Source: Didymodactylos carnosus (Eukaryota > Rotifera > Eurotatoria > Philodinida > Philodinidae). Taken from it: a stretch of DNA of 20,755 nt. Each line of letters starts with the position of its first letter. Position 1 is the first letter of the stretch. The stretch is taken from NCBI GenBank assembly GCA_905250885.1, contig CAJNOQ010003290.1:1-20755 (forward strand), in the 5' to 3' direction. The notes under the pieces were generated by a model, which worked only from the letters and a program-made list of their open reading frames with translations, had not been told where the DNA came from and searched no databases. Shown in pieces: positions 8,935 to 20,105 of the stretch. A program made the position numbers and the translations under genes.

Positions 8935-11900
8935 ATGCAACAATTTATGACGGAAGAAACAACAACAAGAACAATATTATTAACACAATCTATTCTTTTT
9001 TTATTTGCAAGTTGTTTTTGGAATGCTATTATTTATGTTCAATGGACTAATGCCGATGACAGCAAAGGTACATCGCGAGCAAGCGGTTTCGACTTATTAA
9101 ATAATTAAATAAGTAACCATTATTTTTCGAAAATTATCACTATTTTATCCGCTTCCGAGATCACAAATATTTAAAATAAACTCTTCGCTTTCTTGATTGC
9201 ACTATGAACTAATACTGATTTTTTTAATCTGTTGAACGTGATAACAGAGTATCAAAATCGTTATGTAATTACAATATTCTCTACATCGACTAGTAAATAG
9301 CTCGTTTATCTCAGATATCCTCAACAGATTGATGATTTGTAAGATTCTGTTATTCTATATACGATAGAAGCGCGTCTGGATAGTAGTATCAATGGAAATA
9401 TTTTTTCGTATTTTTACTGAATGTATATGTATTTCGTTAATAGAGATGTTACTTATGTCGTCGTGGGAAGGTATTAAAATGTATTTCTATGTTTTCGAAC
9501 AATTTTAATACGTTTTCAATTCATAGGTGAAAATATTGTTATTGAGAATGTACCGATATATCGTCGTTGTGTAGGTGTTGATTTGAGGTCGAAAATGATA
9601 TATTATTTTCATTATTCATTATTCTTATTCAGGAGGTAGCTAATGCAGATAAAGTAACAGTGGAATTTCATGGTATATTTGGACGTATGACTTTATCTGT
9701 TGCATATGTTAAATTAGAACGAACGCGATTGGAAAATAGCGGATTTTATTATTGTCATGGTGAATGTCACGACGGAAATAGCACTAGAAAAACATGGCAT
9801 TTCACACTCGACGTCTTAGGTATATTTAATAATTAACTTACAATCGTGGAATCAATATACTGACTGATTTTCGATTCGGTGAACAGATACGATCTATATT
9901 ATTTATGTGAACTATATCACGCTGTCGACATAGTGTTTCGTCCCTTATTAAATTAAATCTAAGCATTAGTTGACGTTAACAGTTTTTACCAATGTTATTT
10001 ACTAAACTTACACTGTTTTTTACCACCCTATGAATAATTAAGTTAATATTATTCTGGTAAAAACAAGAATGAGCATTCTTTCTCACTTTAAAAGCATGAA
10101 ATGAGCATTCTCAAGACATTTATAAACCTCTCATTTTTAAGCTCCGCCAAAATTTCTTGAAAACTTGGCATCAAATTTATCCATTAATCATGGTGAACCA
10201 TTTGTTTATATCTGTAAAGGGCTTGGTAATCCTTTACCAAGAGTGGTAAGCGTTGGATATCTCCAGAAAAGATTGTCTCTGGAAAATATCTGGTAATAAT
10301 TGAAAATTTACTTTTTATTCTATCATTTTCAGGGGTGGTTATTCAAAAATAAACATCACGATTTTCAGCCAATATCCGATAATCCATTATTGAAAATAAT
10401 CTATTTCGCTGAATCTGATGAAGGAATTTACAGATGTAAATTAGAAAACAAACTAGGAGAAAGTGAACAGAATATGCTGGTAGGTTTAAAATGAGAACTC
10501 GCAATTGTTATAAGGCGACGTTTTAGCTTAGTAATAATAGTTTCCAAAACTCTTCTAGCCCCTAGTGTATGTCTTTGAAGCTTCTTACAACTGTTGTTGA
10601 GTTTATTTTCAGGTCACACTGAAGTATTCAACAACAGGGTTTGGTAAGAATTAAATGTCTTTTTCCTTTTTAAAATATTTCAGTTTTTTTTATTCTAGCC
10701 ACCCCGACACTAATCAGTGATTGGGAATCACGTGTGGTTATCCCTGAAAACAGTAGTTTTTCACGTGAATGTCTTGTTAGTGGATCACCAAATATTTCTG
10801 TAATCACGTGGTTTACTGATGTACTCGGCCATATTTTTAAATTGAGAAGTAACTCTTTCAACTGATACTCATCTGAGAGACTAGTTGCTCATATTTTTCT
10901 AAGATACAAGAATTGATCTGCCACAAGTCAAATTTGAACATAGTGGAACATATACTTGCACAGGTATAGAATACATCTTATTATTTTTTATTTATTTTTT
11001 CACGTTATGTTCATTGTCTAGCAAATAATCCACACGGCATGGCTACATGGTCATTTATATTGGAAGTTGTGGGTTAGAAATATTTCTGTACTATATCAGC
11101 CACATAGTATAATCAATATAAACTGCTTAAATACGTTTTAGGAAAGACTAATTTTTTCAGACCATTTATGTCCTACCATGTCTATGCACCCTATGGAAGT
11201 ATGTTTGCGAAAGTTTGCAATTTGAATGTAAGTTGTTTTAAATTTAAAATTAAATATAAACAAATAAGGCAGTTCTATTTAGGGTTATTCAAATCCACAA
11301 ACTTATTGGTTGTATAGGTCTAGAAGTCAACCAGATTTTAAAGTCATAACCGATTCATCCATATTATCACTTCCACACATTGGATTCGAAAATAGTGGAA
11401 CGTACAAATGTGTCATACAAAATCAACATAGATTTATAGAACAAGGTAGCGTAAAATATTGACAATTATGCAAGCTTTATTTCGGTAATTATTTTCAGAA
11501 ATTGATGTCGATGTTGTGGGTATGTAATGCAGGATGTTGTAGTGTTTCTTGTAATCAATCATGTCAGTTTAGATCATGTCCCATGCCCTGATTCATTTGG
11601 AATATCAACATATCCACATCCGTTTCGCTATACTTCGTTTGTGCAATGCAATCACGGTTATCTGAATGATTTTCGTTGCAACGATCATCACATATGGGAT
11701 CATCATGATCATTCTTGTATGCCATTTAGCAATTTTGGTAAAAAGACATTAAGACTGAGAATGAGCTGCATTAATAGTATATTGTTTTTTAGGTCCTCAT
11801 CATCACTATCATCACGTACATTCGCATCTCGGCGTTGGTTAGAGAGCACATACACATTCTCTACTCTGAAACCTTGTTTCTATGTTATTTTTTTTTTAGG

Positions 11901-12141
11901 TAGTTATTATGGAAGAAATTCGTTGATGAAACGAGACGAGAGTCAAAGGGAACCATCATCAGCATCCTTATCTTTACTAAATAAAAATCAAATGATGGAT
12001 CCTATTAAATATCATCAACTAGGTATAACAGAAACGTTGAAACAACATCCAAAATATGCTGATATTTTTCAATTCTATAGAACTATGCTTGATAAAAACA
12101 ACAGGCACAGTATTTCTACTATAAATAATGCCAATGGATAA
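8935..12141 (+). CDS. Predicted secreted protein with four Ig-like domains, a CBM14 chitin-binding domain and a His-rich segment (542 aa)
   Basis: Not a family I can name. Exons: 8935-9067, 9527-9570, 9633-9819, 10142-10245, 10333-10479, 10613-10643, 10699-10848, 10904-10963, 11022-11072, 11142-11227, 11283-11445, 11499-11519, 11573-11737, 11793-11837, 11900-12141; all GT-AG and in phase. Residues about 14-35 (TILLTQSILFLFASCFW) look like a signal peptide. Ig1 (46-121) has Cys59 and Cys100 in an SGFYYC motif but no core Trp. Ig2 (122-215) opens APPKFLENLASNLS and has Cys146, Trp158 and Cys191. Ig3 (216-302) has Cys240, Trp253 and Cys284. Ig4 (303-392) has Cys328, Trp340 and Cys374. Motifs DEGIYRC, SGTYTC and SGTYKC are I-set/C2-like. 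Residues 394-441 form a CBM14 (CPDSFGISTYPHPF, FVQC, C, C). A His-rich stretch (PHHHYHHVHSHL, 449-460) and a polar tail of about 80 residues follow. No membrane anchor or kinase domain is seen. A role in recognising chitin or in defence is inference from architecture only. The first exon is the least certain; the phase joining exons 1 and 2 is correct. Confidence 0.88.
9068..9526 (+). other. Intron 1 of the Ig/CBM14 gene (459 nt)
   Basis: GTACAT donor and TTCATAG acceptor, joining AAA-G to GT-GAA. Longer than its neighbours; no further exon or repeat was recognised in it. Confidence 0.75.
9820..10141 (+). other. Intron between Ig1 and Ig2 (322 nt)
   Basis: Donor GTATAT after DVLG and acceptor TTTTTAAG before CTCCGCC. 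It is phase 1 and separates two Ig modules. Nothing else was recognised inside. Confidence 0.8.
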
Positions 12142-14667
12142 TACGAATAACTAAAATGTTTAGCGAGAATATAGAGCTTTTTATTTTTAGAATATTTCTC
12201 TGTAAAATGGTAATTATGAATAATTTTCTTATCAAATCATACTGAAGTGAGTCTTTAATTATACATATTAAAAGAGGAAAAAAATCAAATATTCTCAAAG
12301 TAAAGTTCAAATTAACAAAAAAGGAGCGCAAACATTTCTCTCAACGCTCTATAAGAAAAAGTGCTTCCTTCTTATCATTTTTTGCAAGAAAAAATGAGCT
12401 TAACTAAAAAATAGACAATGTTGATTCGCCACGAATGTCTCAAGAAAACTGCAAAGGTGATCATTGTCAGTTTTTCTCATGATGAGATCAGCTTCGGAAT
12501 TAGTTTTTATAGATCATACATCAAGCATAACTCTTCAATAGGAGAAATTGCAACGTCATTAGTCTAGAGGGAAATTAAACGAAAAATAGTTAAACTGCGT
12601 GTCTCTTCCTCTGTTCTCTATATATACATGCACATATAAGTTGTATTCATCTGATTTTCTGAGCAGTTTCTCTCCAAATTACGACTATCTCATTTTTGAG
12701 TATATATCAATTGTCCACTGTACAATCAGCTGTTGTAGAAAACGAGAGAGAGAGAGAGAGCGAGAAAAAAAAAGACAGACCTATACTTTTCTTCTTCTCT
12801 CGATCAAGATTCTATCTCCATGATGTAGAGACTATATATAGCGTTTTTCCGTTTTTTTTTCATATTTATGTCGTCTATACAGTCAAAATGAAGTTGATAA
12901 TAAAAAACCGCATACTATACACTTCAACATCAACGTTAAACATCATTCAGGTTGTGTACAGTGTATATTTTTCTTACAAGTTTTATTCAACTTAGAGCCT
13001 ATCATATAATCGAAATGGTAATGGGTTTATTAGGTAATTGATACTAAAAACGGTAAAAGTATATTTTACACAAATAATCAATTTAAATCATTTAGATTGT
13101 CACGAGAAGTTTTCTTCTAATAATATTACTAAATTTCTTTCTTATAAGTGTCATAAATACTTTGTTCAACTGCTTACTATAGATTGATTCTAAGAAAAGA
13201 TCATCACCGCTTTGAAAAATGTCTATAGCAAACAATAACTTTAACTAAGCATCTGTCTAATATTCAGAGAAAGGATTTAAAGAGCGCGACACTTGATAAT
13301 TTAGAAAGATAAAAAAAGTTTTTTTTCTCGATTATGTAATAAGAATGTGTAGTAATCTTTTTCAGTAGCTATATATAGTATACACCTCAGAAGAAAAGAA
13401 AAAGGTCAATATCTCTTTCTCTCGAAATCTAACTGTATTGTATTACTTTTCTTCTAACATGCATGGTTAATAAGAATTCATTGCCTGTCCATATGTTCTC
13501 TTTTACTAAATTCATTTAAAATGATCATGATTGTTAAAATAAAACCTTGACTCAAAAAACACATATAGCCTAAAAGAATATTTTTGCTTTCAACTCAAAT
13601 TTCAGATTTTCAAAACGTAAGTAAGCGTTAAACACTGAATAACAACGGTATTAGATAATGATGAATATATGTAAATCACATCCATTAAGACAAAAGAATT
13701 TTAAATAAATGTCATCTATTTCGATACATTTTGTCCTCTATTATGAACAGTTATGGCAGAAAAAGTATGTTGTTTACACTGACATTTAGACATCCTTATA
13801 ATTATAATTAATAGTAAGTAAATATCGATCATCCATGGCCAGCGATGTGTCTAGAAAAATTTTCCAATGAATTCAGTACAGAGGAAAAGAATTCCGATGA
13901 GTGCGGAGTACACTGAACACAATTGAAAATTTTCTTTTTACTGGTGAAAAATCAAAAGTTTTTCTTTCCAATGGATGCAACCGCACCCATCGTTAATCTG
14001 TTACTGTCTATAGCATAGAGAAAGAATGTTCATTAGATATCATCAAAAGAGTGATGATTTAGTCTCGATTCATCCCTAATTACTTACTCCTACTTTTGAT
14101 GTGATCTACCTCTGATGTTGTTTAATCTTACAAAGCCAATGAGAGACGAATCGAGAGGATACCAACGATTTTCGTCGTAGCACTACGTATTTGACGTCAG
14201 ATAACAGAGTCTATTTTCTTCAAAATAGAATAAAATAGGCCCTAATCATAAAGAAAAGTTTGATGAACTGAACAAAATATCTTCAATATTTGGTGAAGTC
14301 ATCTGTGATAGTCCACCCTCTTTTTATTTATTTCATTAGATCTCAACATTTCCTATCCTTGATCGTAATTGAAACATGTCTTATTCGACATTGAAACAAT
14401 AATTAGTGGAATAACTTTGTTCTTGTAACACTCATTCAATGAAACATAAAAGAAGATACATAACTAAAGCATTAATCTGAAATAAAGAATAAAATCTTTC
14501 TCTATAATCACAAAATAAAAAAAAATAAATGTAATTCTTTTCTTCTTTTCAGATTATTTTTATCGACAATAATAAGGAAGAAGATCATTCGAACATATAA
14601 AGTGAGCGTGAATCTGTACATAAAGTATAGTTTGTTTCTGTTCGATGGATATAAATACATTGTAACT
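12142..14667. other. 3' flank of the Ig/CBM14 gene and upstream region of the TMEM198-like gene
   Basis: About 2.5 kb without a supportable gene on either strand. It contains a GA microsatellite (12744-12764) and scattered A/T runs. An AATAAA at 12899-12904 is a possible polyadenylation signal but lies far (about 760 nt) from the stop, so it may be unrelated. No tRNA or repeat structure was recognised. Confidence 0.55.
12744..12764. repeat. Short (GA)n microsatellite
   Basis: About nine GA units with one CG interruption, followed by an A-run. It creates an artificial Arg-Glu ORF. Confidence 0.9.
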
Positions 14668-17600
14668 ATGAAACAATCACATCTTAAAAGCATGGCAGCA
14701 AACATAAGAAATATTAGTTATAATCGTTCGGATATTTATTGTGAACATAAATTACCATCGTCCTACGATTTACCATGGCTTGTAGCCTATTCATTTTTAG
14801 CTGGTATTGGTTTATTCTATACTATAGTTGGTAAGTAGATTAATATCTGACTAAATTGTTGCTATATATTATCATCTTTTTAAGGTTATCGTTGTTGGCG
14901 ACTAACAATGTTCATAACTGCATTTAATCTATCATCCTTACTATTGTACATAATTTTATCAAGTCAACAAAGTTTAAATGAAGCACAAATAATTGGCATA
15001 TCTTGTTCAATAGCCGTTTTATTTGGTCTAATTGGTTCGCTATTACAGTATGTTGGATTATTCGAACAAGGTTTTTGTTTTGGTTTAATATTATCGATAA
15101 TAACATTTATTATTTGGGATTTTAATCAACATATAACTAATTTTTGGATACCCATTATTCTCATTGTTAGCATAGGCTCCATATGTGCAACTATAACACT
15201 ACGTTTTCAAAAATTAATGATTATTGTTACATCATCATGTTTAGGATCAGTTTGTCATTTTATTGTACTAGATTATTTTCTACAAAATGCATCATTAGTC
15301 ATTTACATACATAAACGATTGAAATTTGAAGATACAAAATCAATTTGTTTAAAACACTGGCTAGTAGCCATTATTTTAGTTGTAACTAGTGTCATCGGTA
15401 TTTTAATACAATACAATTGTACTGGACGAAATTACGATCATCGAGATTCATGGCAACAAAGTATGTTTTTTATTCATTTCTATATACAATGTTTCTTTCT
15501 ATCTTGTAATTATTACGTCTACTCATTGTAGAATCTCTATAAATAAGACTGTGTATACTCTTATGTGATATCATTCATATATTTAGTCTTATTAGACATG
15601 CAGAGAGAATATTGATTTTGATCATATCAGTTTTTATACTTTAAGTATAAATAATTAATTTGTTATTATTAATTTCTTTTTAGACGTCTATCTATCGGTG
15701 TAATATAAAAACTTAAACTTTTTACACAAATATCTTAAACTAAATGATTAATTGTCTTTGATGTTTTTTCAAGATTATTGTTTAATCATATTCACACCTT
15801 ATTTTTGTCTGATTGTCAATAGACAATGAGGTACTTGAACATTTGTCTCACATCGTCGAATTAAAAAAAGAAAAGCATACTAAAGAAAATGTATGATGTC
15901 TACTTAGTACATATGACGGGAGGGTTTTATCTTCTGATCATTTTAAACATGACAGACGAAGATATTCATGTACCGATTAGAATCTTATACAAGGATCAAA
16001 TAGACGAATAGACGATATTTTTTTTGCATTTAAAATTAAAATACATCAGTTAACTAACGTATTCCTTGCATCATATACTTTTTGAGAAGAAATTATGAAT
16101 GCTAAATTGTTCAATATAACCCTAATAATTAAATACAAACTAGAAATCATTTTTTTTAACATTCAAGTAGTGATCATAAACATATAAAGAAAGAACTTTT
16201 AATCATATTAATAGCCGTTAGGCTTCACATACACTCCTCCTATTTCATATGTTAAAAAGCATCAATATTATTTTCTTATTCAATGAAACAATTGCTTACA
16301 ATGTATATGTGTGTGTGTGTGTGTTTACCCCGTTTGAGTTGATAGATCTATCAGCTGCTCACCTCTTAAATTTAAGAATAAAATTGTATTTGTTCGTCTT
16401 AAAGTAGATTCTTTTTTATTTTATCGGACTGATTGTTACCTTTATTTCCCAAGTGTGCATATGTAGCCTTCGTTTTATTTCTTGTTCGTCTTATCAGCCA
16501 ACATATATGTATATATATATATATATGTATCAGACTATAATGTGTATATGTGTTCAATGACCTTGAACTCTATTTTTGGGATCATTAATATTCATAAACG
16601 TGTCAAAATCTATTATGTTTTCCCTATTGTGAGTGAGTTGTTTTGCATACATTTATTACTGGCGATGATTCCATGTGGAACGAGTTTCATGAACAGTATA
16701 AGTCTCTTTATGATTATTATGAATATTTTCATGCTAATTAACAACCACTTTCTTTACTCTAGTTGATCAACAGTAGCTTACTGTTAACAATAATTTATTT
16801 ACATTATCTACTGAGAGAGAAAAGTAAAAAAGATTAAAACAACTTGAAATAAGATAATTTTTATTTATTATTGTCAAGTAGATGTTTTAATCTTTTGTAT
16901 AATATTTTCTGATAGCATCAATAGATTCATTTAAAAACCTATCACATTAAGAAATGTTCTCTAAAGAATAAATAGTACTGATAAAGATAATAACACCGAT
17001 AGATTATATTTGAAATTACTAAAATTATCTGATCATCGGTCTCATGTTCTATGTATAATCTTTAAGAACTAAATAAGTCATATTTTTATTAATAGTAATA
17101 GATTCTTTTAGTATATGACAGTATACGTATCACCCTTATCAAATTGTTCCATAGAATTCTCATATATATATTCTAATCATTATGGTTGACGACCGTCACA
17201 AAATGTTCAGCCTATACTTTACGTTTAAGCTATAAAAGAAATTTATCTAGTAGTTCAGTGATACTTTTTTATCTCTTTATAAGCTTTATACAAGGACAAC
17301 GTTAAGTACATATACATCAATTCATTTGTCTATTAATTATTAGACAGAATAATTTCCAAATTGATTGTTAAAAGATGTTTCAAGGATACGAGTGATGTTT
17401 ATGTTATTAAAAATTATATATTATAATCCTAGTAGATCTCAATAAATTTTGTACTGGCAATTTGTTTCGTGTCTTAAGATTGTTTGTGTTTCCACTAATT
17501 ATAATGCGAACGCATGACCTAAACATATTTACATGTGAAGAGTTTAGTTTTAACAAACTAATTGGACTATCCTTAGTCTTATTTTTTTAATGATTATATG

Positions 17601-20105
17601 TTCTTTTTCCCAACTAGGATTGCCAACTGTCCGTCATTTGAGAGGAAGAAGAGTCTAATCCCCTTTTTTTTATTACAATTTGTTCTTACTTTTGAGTCGG
17701 TTTGCGAGACACAAAAAATATCCTCGTTAGCGAATAAGGATGGCGTAGTCTTCGATAAACTTGAATTCTGTTTTAGATTTTAATGGGTCTTTTTAGAGAA
17801 ATTCGATTACAAAACTAAAAAAAAATGCGTGTGAACAGAAGTAAGAAAAATTAGCAGAAATACTAGTGAAACATTCTGTTTCAAAACATTCCAACAGTCT
17901 CGACCATGTTTACTTTTCGACTCTTTTTTTAACCTTTTGGGTATTGACGGTGTTATTCTGATGGAGAAAGTATTCTCCTTGAAAAAAATAATCGCCCCTC
18001 TCTTGTTATTTTTCGAAATTTTAGACTTGACAACCTAATGACCTATAATTTGAATTGAAAATAAAGAATCTATTGAATACTGTCTGAATTTGGAGGGGAA
18101 ATACTTGTTCTGATGTCAATATCAACCATATAAGAACGCTTTGAACACTTGAAGATACAAAATTTATTTGTCTGAAACATTGAGTAGTAACCATTGTTTT
18201 AATCCTAACTTTATCATGTTGAATAGAAAAAGCACCCGTAAAAGTCAACGATGAACTATTGTGCTGAAAAATACAGAGCTTGACTATACTTTGAGGGGGC
18301 ATGACAGGGAATTGTATATATTACAGGAAAATGTTCTCTTTTTAAAGTATTTTTTGTGGTCACTTCACTTTCAACAACTTTTCACCTAGTTTATACATTT
18401 TATTACAAAAGAATATAATACAATTGGAAATAGAAAGTGTTTTCCGAGTAGTATGCCATTTGTATCGTACATTGCATTCGTTGTAGTATTTTCTGCATTT
18501 TTAATCTATAATTCTTTGCTCAAACAATGAATATAAACATCTATTTCAATGAGAGAACTGTTGCATTCTTTTTCTACTTTTAGGACGAAATTTTATCATC
18601 AATTCATCAATAATGTTCATTTCATTCATTTTTTTTGTATTTTAGTAATTAGTGCTGGCCAGAAACGATATAAAACAGCAAATTTAAAAAAAATTCGACA
18701 ACATTATGATCAAAACACGGATACATTACGTGAACAGATAATTCCCAACGATTCACACGCACGTTTTCGTTATTTTTATCGTATTCGACGTGCCAATGGC
18801 GATGTATTGTCACAGGTTAGTTCTCTGTTTTCCGATAACCTTCAACAAATTGATTAGTTCGTTAAACATGCGAAACGTGACTTTTCCTAGTCAGTATTTT
18901 TTATAATCCGTATAATACTTTGTTGATTGACATCAATTTCTAGTCAGTGACAGTTTTTTTCATCGATTATCATTTGTTTATAAAAGCCTTGTCATTTGAA
19001 CATTATATAAGAAGAAAAAAAGATCATTTATTTGACATGGTCATACATCTAAAGTTGGGCAGGAAAATATGTTGTCTAATTCAAGGATACATGTGAACTT
19101 TTATATCATTTAAAACTGAACATATAGAGAATTGATAGATTTGAGTAAAGCGTCTGCCTATAAAAGTTAATGTGTTTCTCACCATACAAGAATAATAAAT
19201 AAATAAAATATCTACAACTTTCTAAGATGTTATTAGGCAGTCAAGGACATCGAATAAATCATACTAGTACCGTATGTTACTGAACAATTATCGTTTATAT
19301 TATGTAAATAGAGAGAACAGCAAAAATAAGAACAATAGTATTAAATCAGCAAATGTATTTAATACAACATTAAAAACTCTCTCTTTCTCTTATACATCTG
19401 TTCATGTCAAAGTGTTTGACAGACATCATGTTTGTTGAATCCGCAACGATATAAACGAAGCATAAAAATAATAATAAATAGTTCAAATAACATTTTGTAT
19501 ATGATGTAACAAATTTTTCTCACAAAGAAAGTATGAACGTCAGTTAACATTTTAAGGTAGAGCAAATATGCTGTAATAATGGAAAACAAATGAGTTTCCC
19601 AGTCTGATGAGTGATTATGTGAATAAAGTTGATCAAAACATGTAGCAAACAAATGTTTTTGTTTTATTATACAATATACCAAGACACTTTATTAGAATAA
19701 CAATGGAAAAAACAACGTTGTTGTTTTACGCAATAATAAATGAGGTTTCATAACACATATGCAATTACTTCAATTTGATTTTACCGATGTACTCACTAAA
19801 TCATGATATTGTATTCTAAATTTTCAAGAGCACACTATTAACCTCCTGTAATAGGTTTGTCAATATTTATTTTGCTGGTCTAATGTATAAGAGACGTTCA
19901 CACTAACTAAACATGATAAAATTTTTGTTTTATATTTTAGGATTTTATTCAAAATGTGAGACAACAGAGCGTTAATTCACAATACGATAACGTTATTAAT
20001 CCAAGAACAACAGCAAATCCTGCTTCAACAACATTAACAACACCGAATAGTGTACAGAAAAAAGATACCGATTCAACTACGACAACATTGACACATTTAA
20101 CTTAG
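14668..20105 (+). CDS. TMEM198-like seven-transmembrane protein (357 aa, four exons)
   Basis: Exons 14668-14830, 14885-15460, 18646-18815 and 19941-20105, all GT-AG and in phase. Vertebrate TMEM198 is about 360 residues, has the same layout and is reported to promote Wnt signalling through LRP6; a similar role here is only inference. Residues 1-36 are hydrophilic with two Asn-x-Ser sites. Seven hydrophobic segments follow: about 37-54, 61-80, 91-112, 117-131, 141-160, 165-187 and 214-234. Family landmarks are GYRCWRLTMFITAF after segment 1, LDYFL and the HKRLK loop before the last helix, then IISAGQKRYKTANLKKIRQ just after it and RRANGDVLSQDFIQNVR near the C-terminus, matching the conserved NGDVL...S/DFIQ.R stretch of TMEM198. 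The tail ends in a Thr-rich run. An in-frame ATG at 14602 would add 22 residues; the 14668 start gives the more family-like N-terminus. An AATAAA lies at 20400-20405, about 295 nt past the stop. Confidence 0.92.
16308..16325. repeat. (GT)n microsatellite in intron
   Basis: Eight to nine GT units between ATGTAT and TTACCC. Confidence 0.9.
16502..16528. repeat. (AT)n microsatellite in intron
   Basis: Alternating AT run with one G interruption; the seed of a spurious Tyr/Ile-rich ORF. Confidence 0.9.
18148..18210 (+). pseudogene. Relic partial duplicate of TMEM198-like exon 2
   Basis: Aligns without gaps to 15325-15387 in exon 2 at roughly 79% identity by eye. The translated frame reads EDTKFICLKH, stop, VVTIVLILTL against EDTKSICLKHWLVAIILVVT in the live exon; the Trp codon TGG has become TGA. 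A second stop follows 13 codons later, and upstream similarity fades with a frame slip. It is in the same orientation as the gene and lies in its second intron. Confidence 0.75.
18816..19940 (+). other. Intron 3 of the TMEM198-like gene (1125 nt)
   Basis: The donor GTTAGT follows GDVLSQ and the acceptor TATATTTTAG precedes GATTTTATTC, phase 0. Without splicing the frame ends after 13 more codons. Nothing else was recognised in it. Confidence 0.87.

Larger units (their letters stand above)
15461..18645 (+). other. Large intron 2 of the TMEM198-like gene (3185 nt)
   Basis: The donor GTATGT follows WQQ (phase 1) and the acceptor TATTTTAG precedes TA-ATT-AGT, giving QQIISAGQ as in the family. 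It carries a GT run near 16308, an AT run near 16510, and a relic of exon 2 at 18148-18210. Several short ORFs inside (for example 16482-16766 and 17598-17783) lack any family signal. Confidence 0.88.

Noticed and set aside
11527..12141. Single 204-codon ORF as a separate gene with CBM14
   Set aside because: It reads through three introns (11520-11572, 11738-11792, 11838-11899); the parts in frame are joined better as the last exons of the Ig/CBM14 gene.
14602..14667. Upstream in-frame ATG for the TMEM198-like protein
   Set aside because: Possible, but it adds a 22-residue hydrophobic lead not seen in the family; the ATG at 14668 gives the expected N-terminal length.
16482..16766. 94-codon hydrophobic ORF inside the large TMEM198 intron, resembling a receptor fragment
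   Set aside because: It begins in an AT microsatellite, and Ile/Phe/Met richness is expected from A+T-rich DNA. No conserved receptor motif.
18021..18302. 93-codon minus-strand ORF
   Set aside because: It lies antisense across the relic of exon 2 and has no motif.
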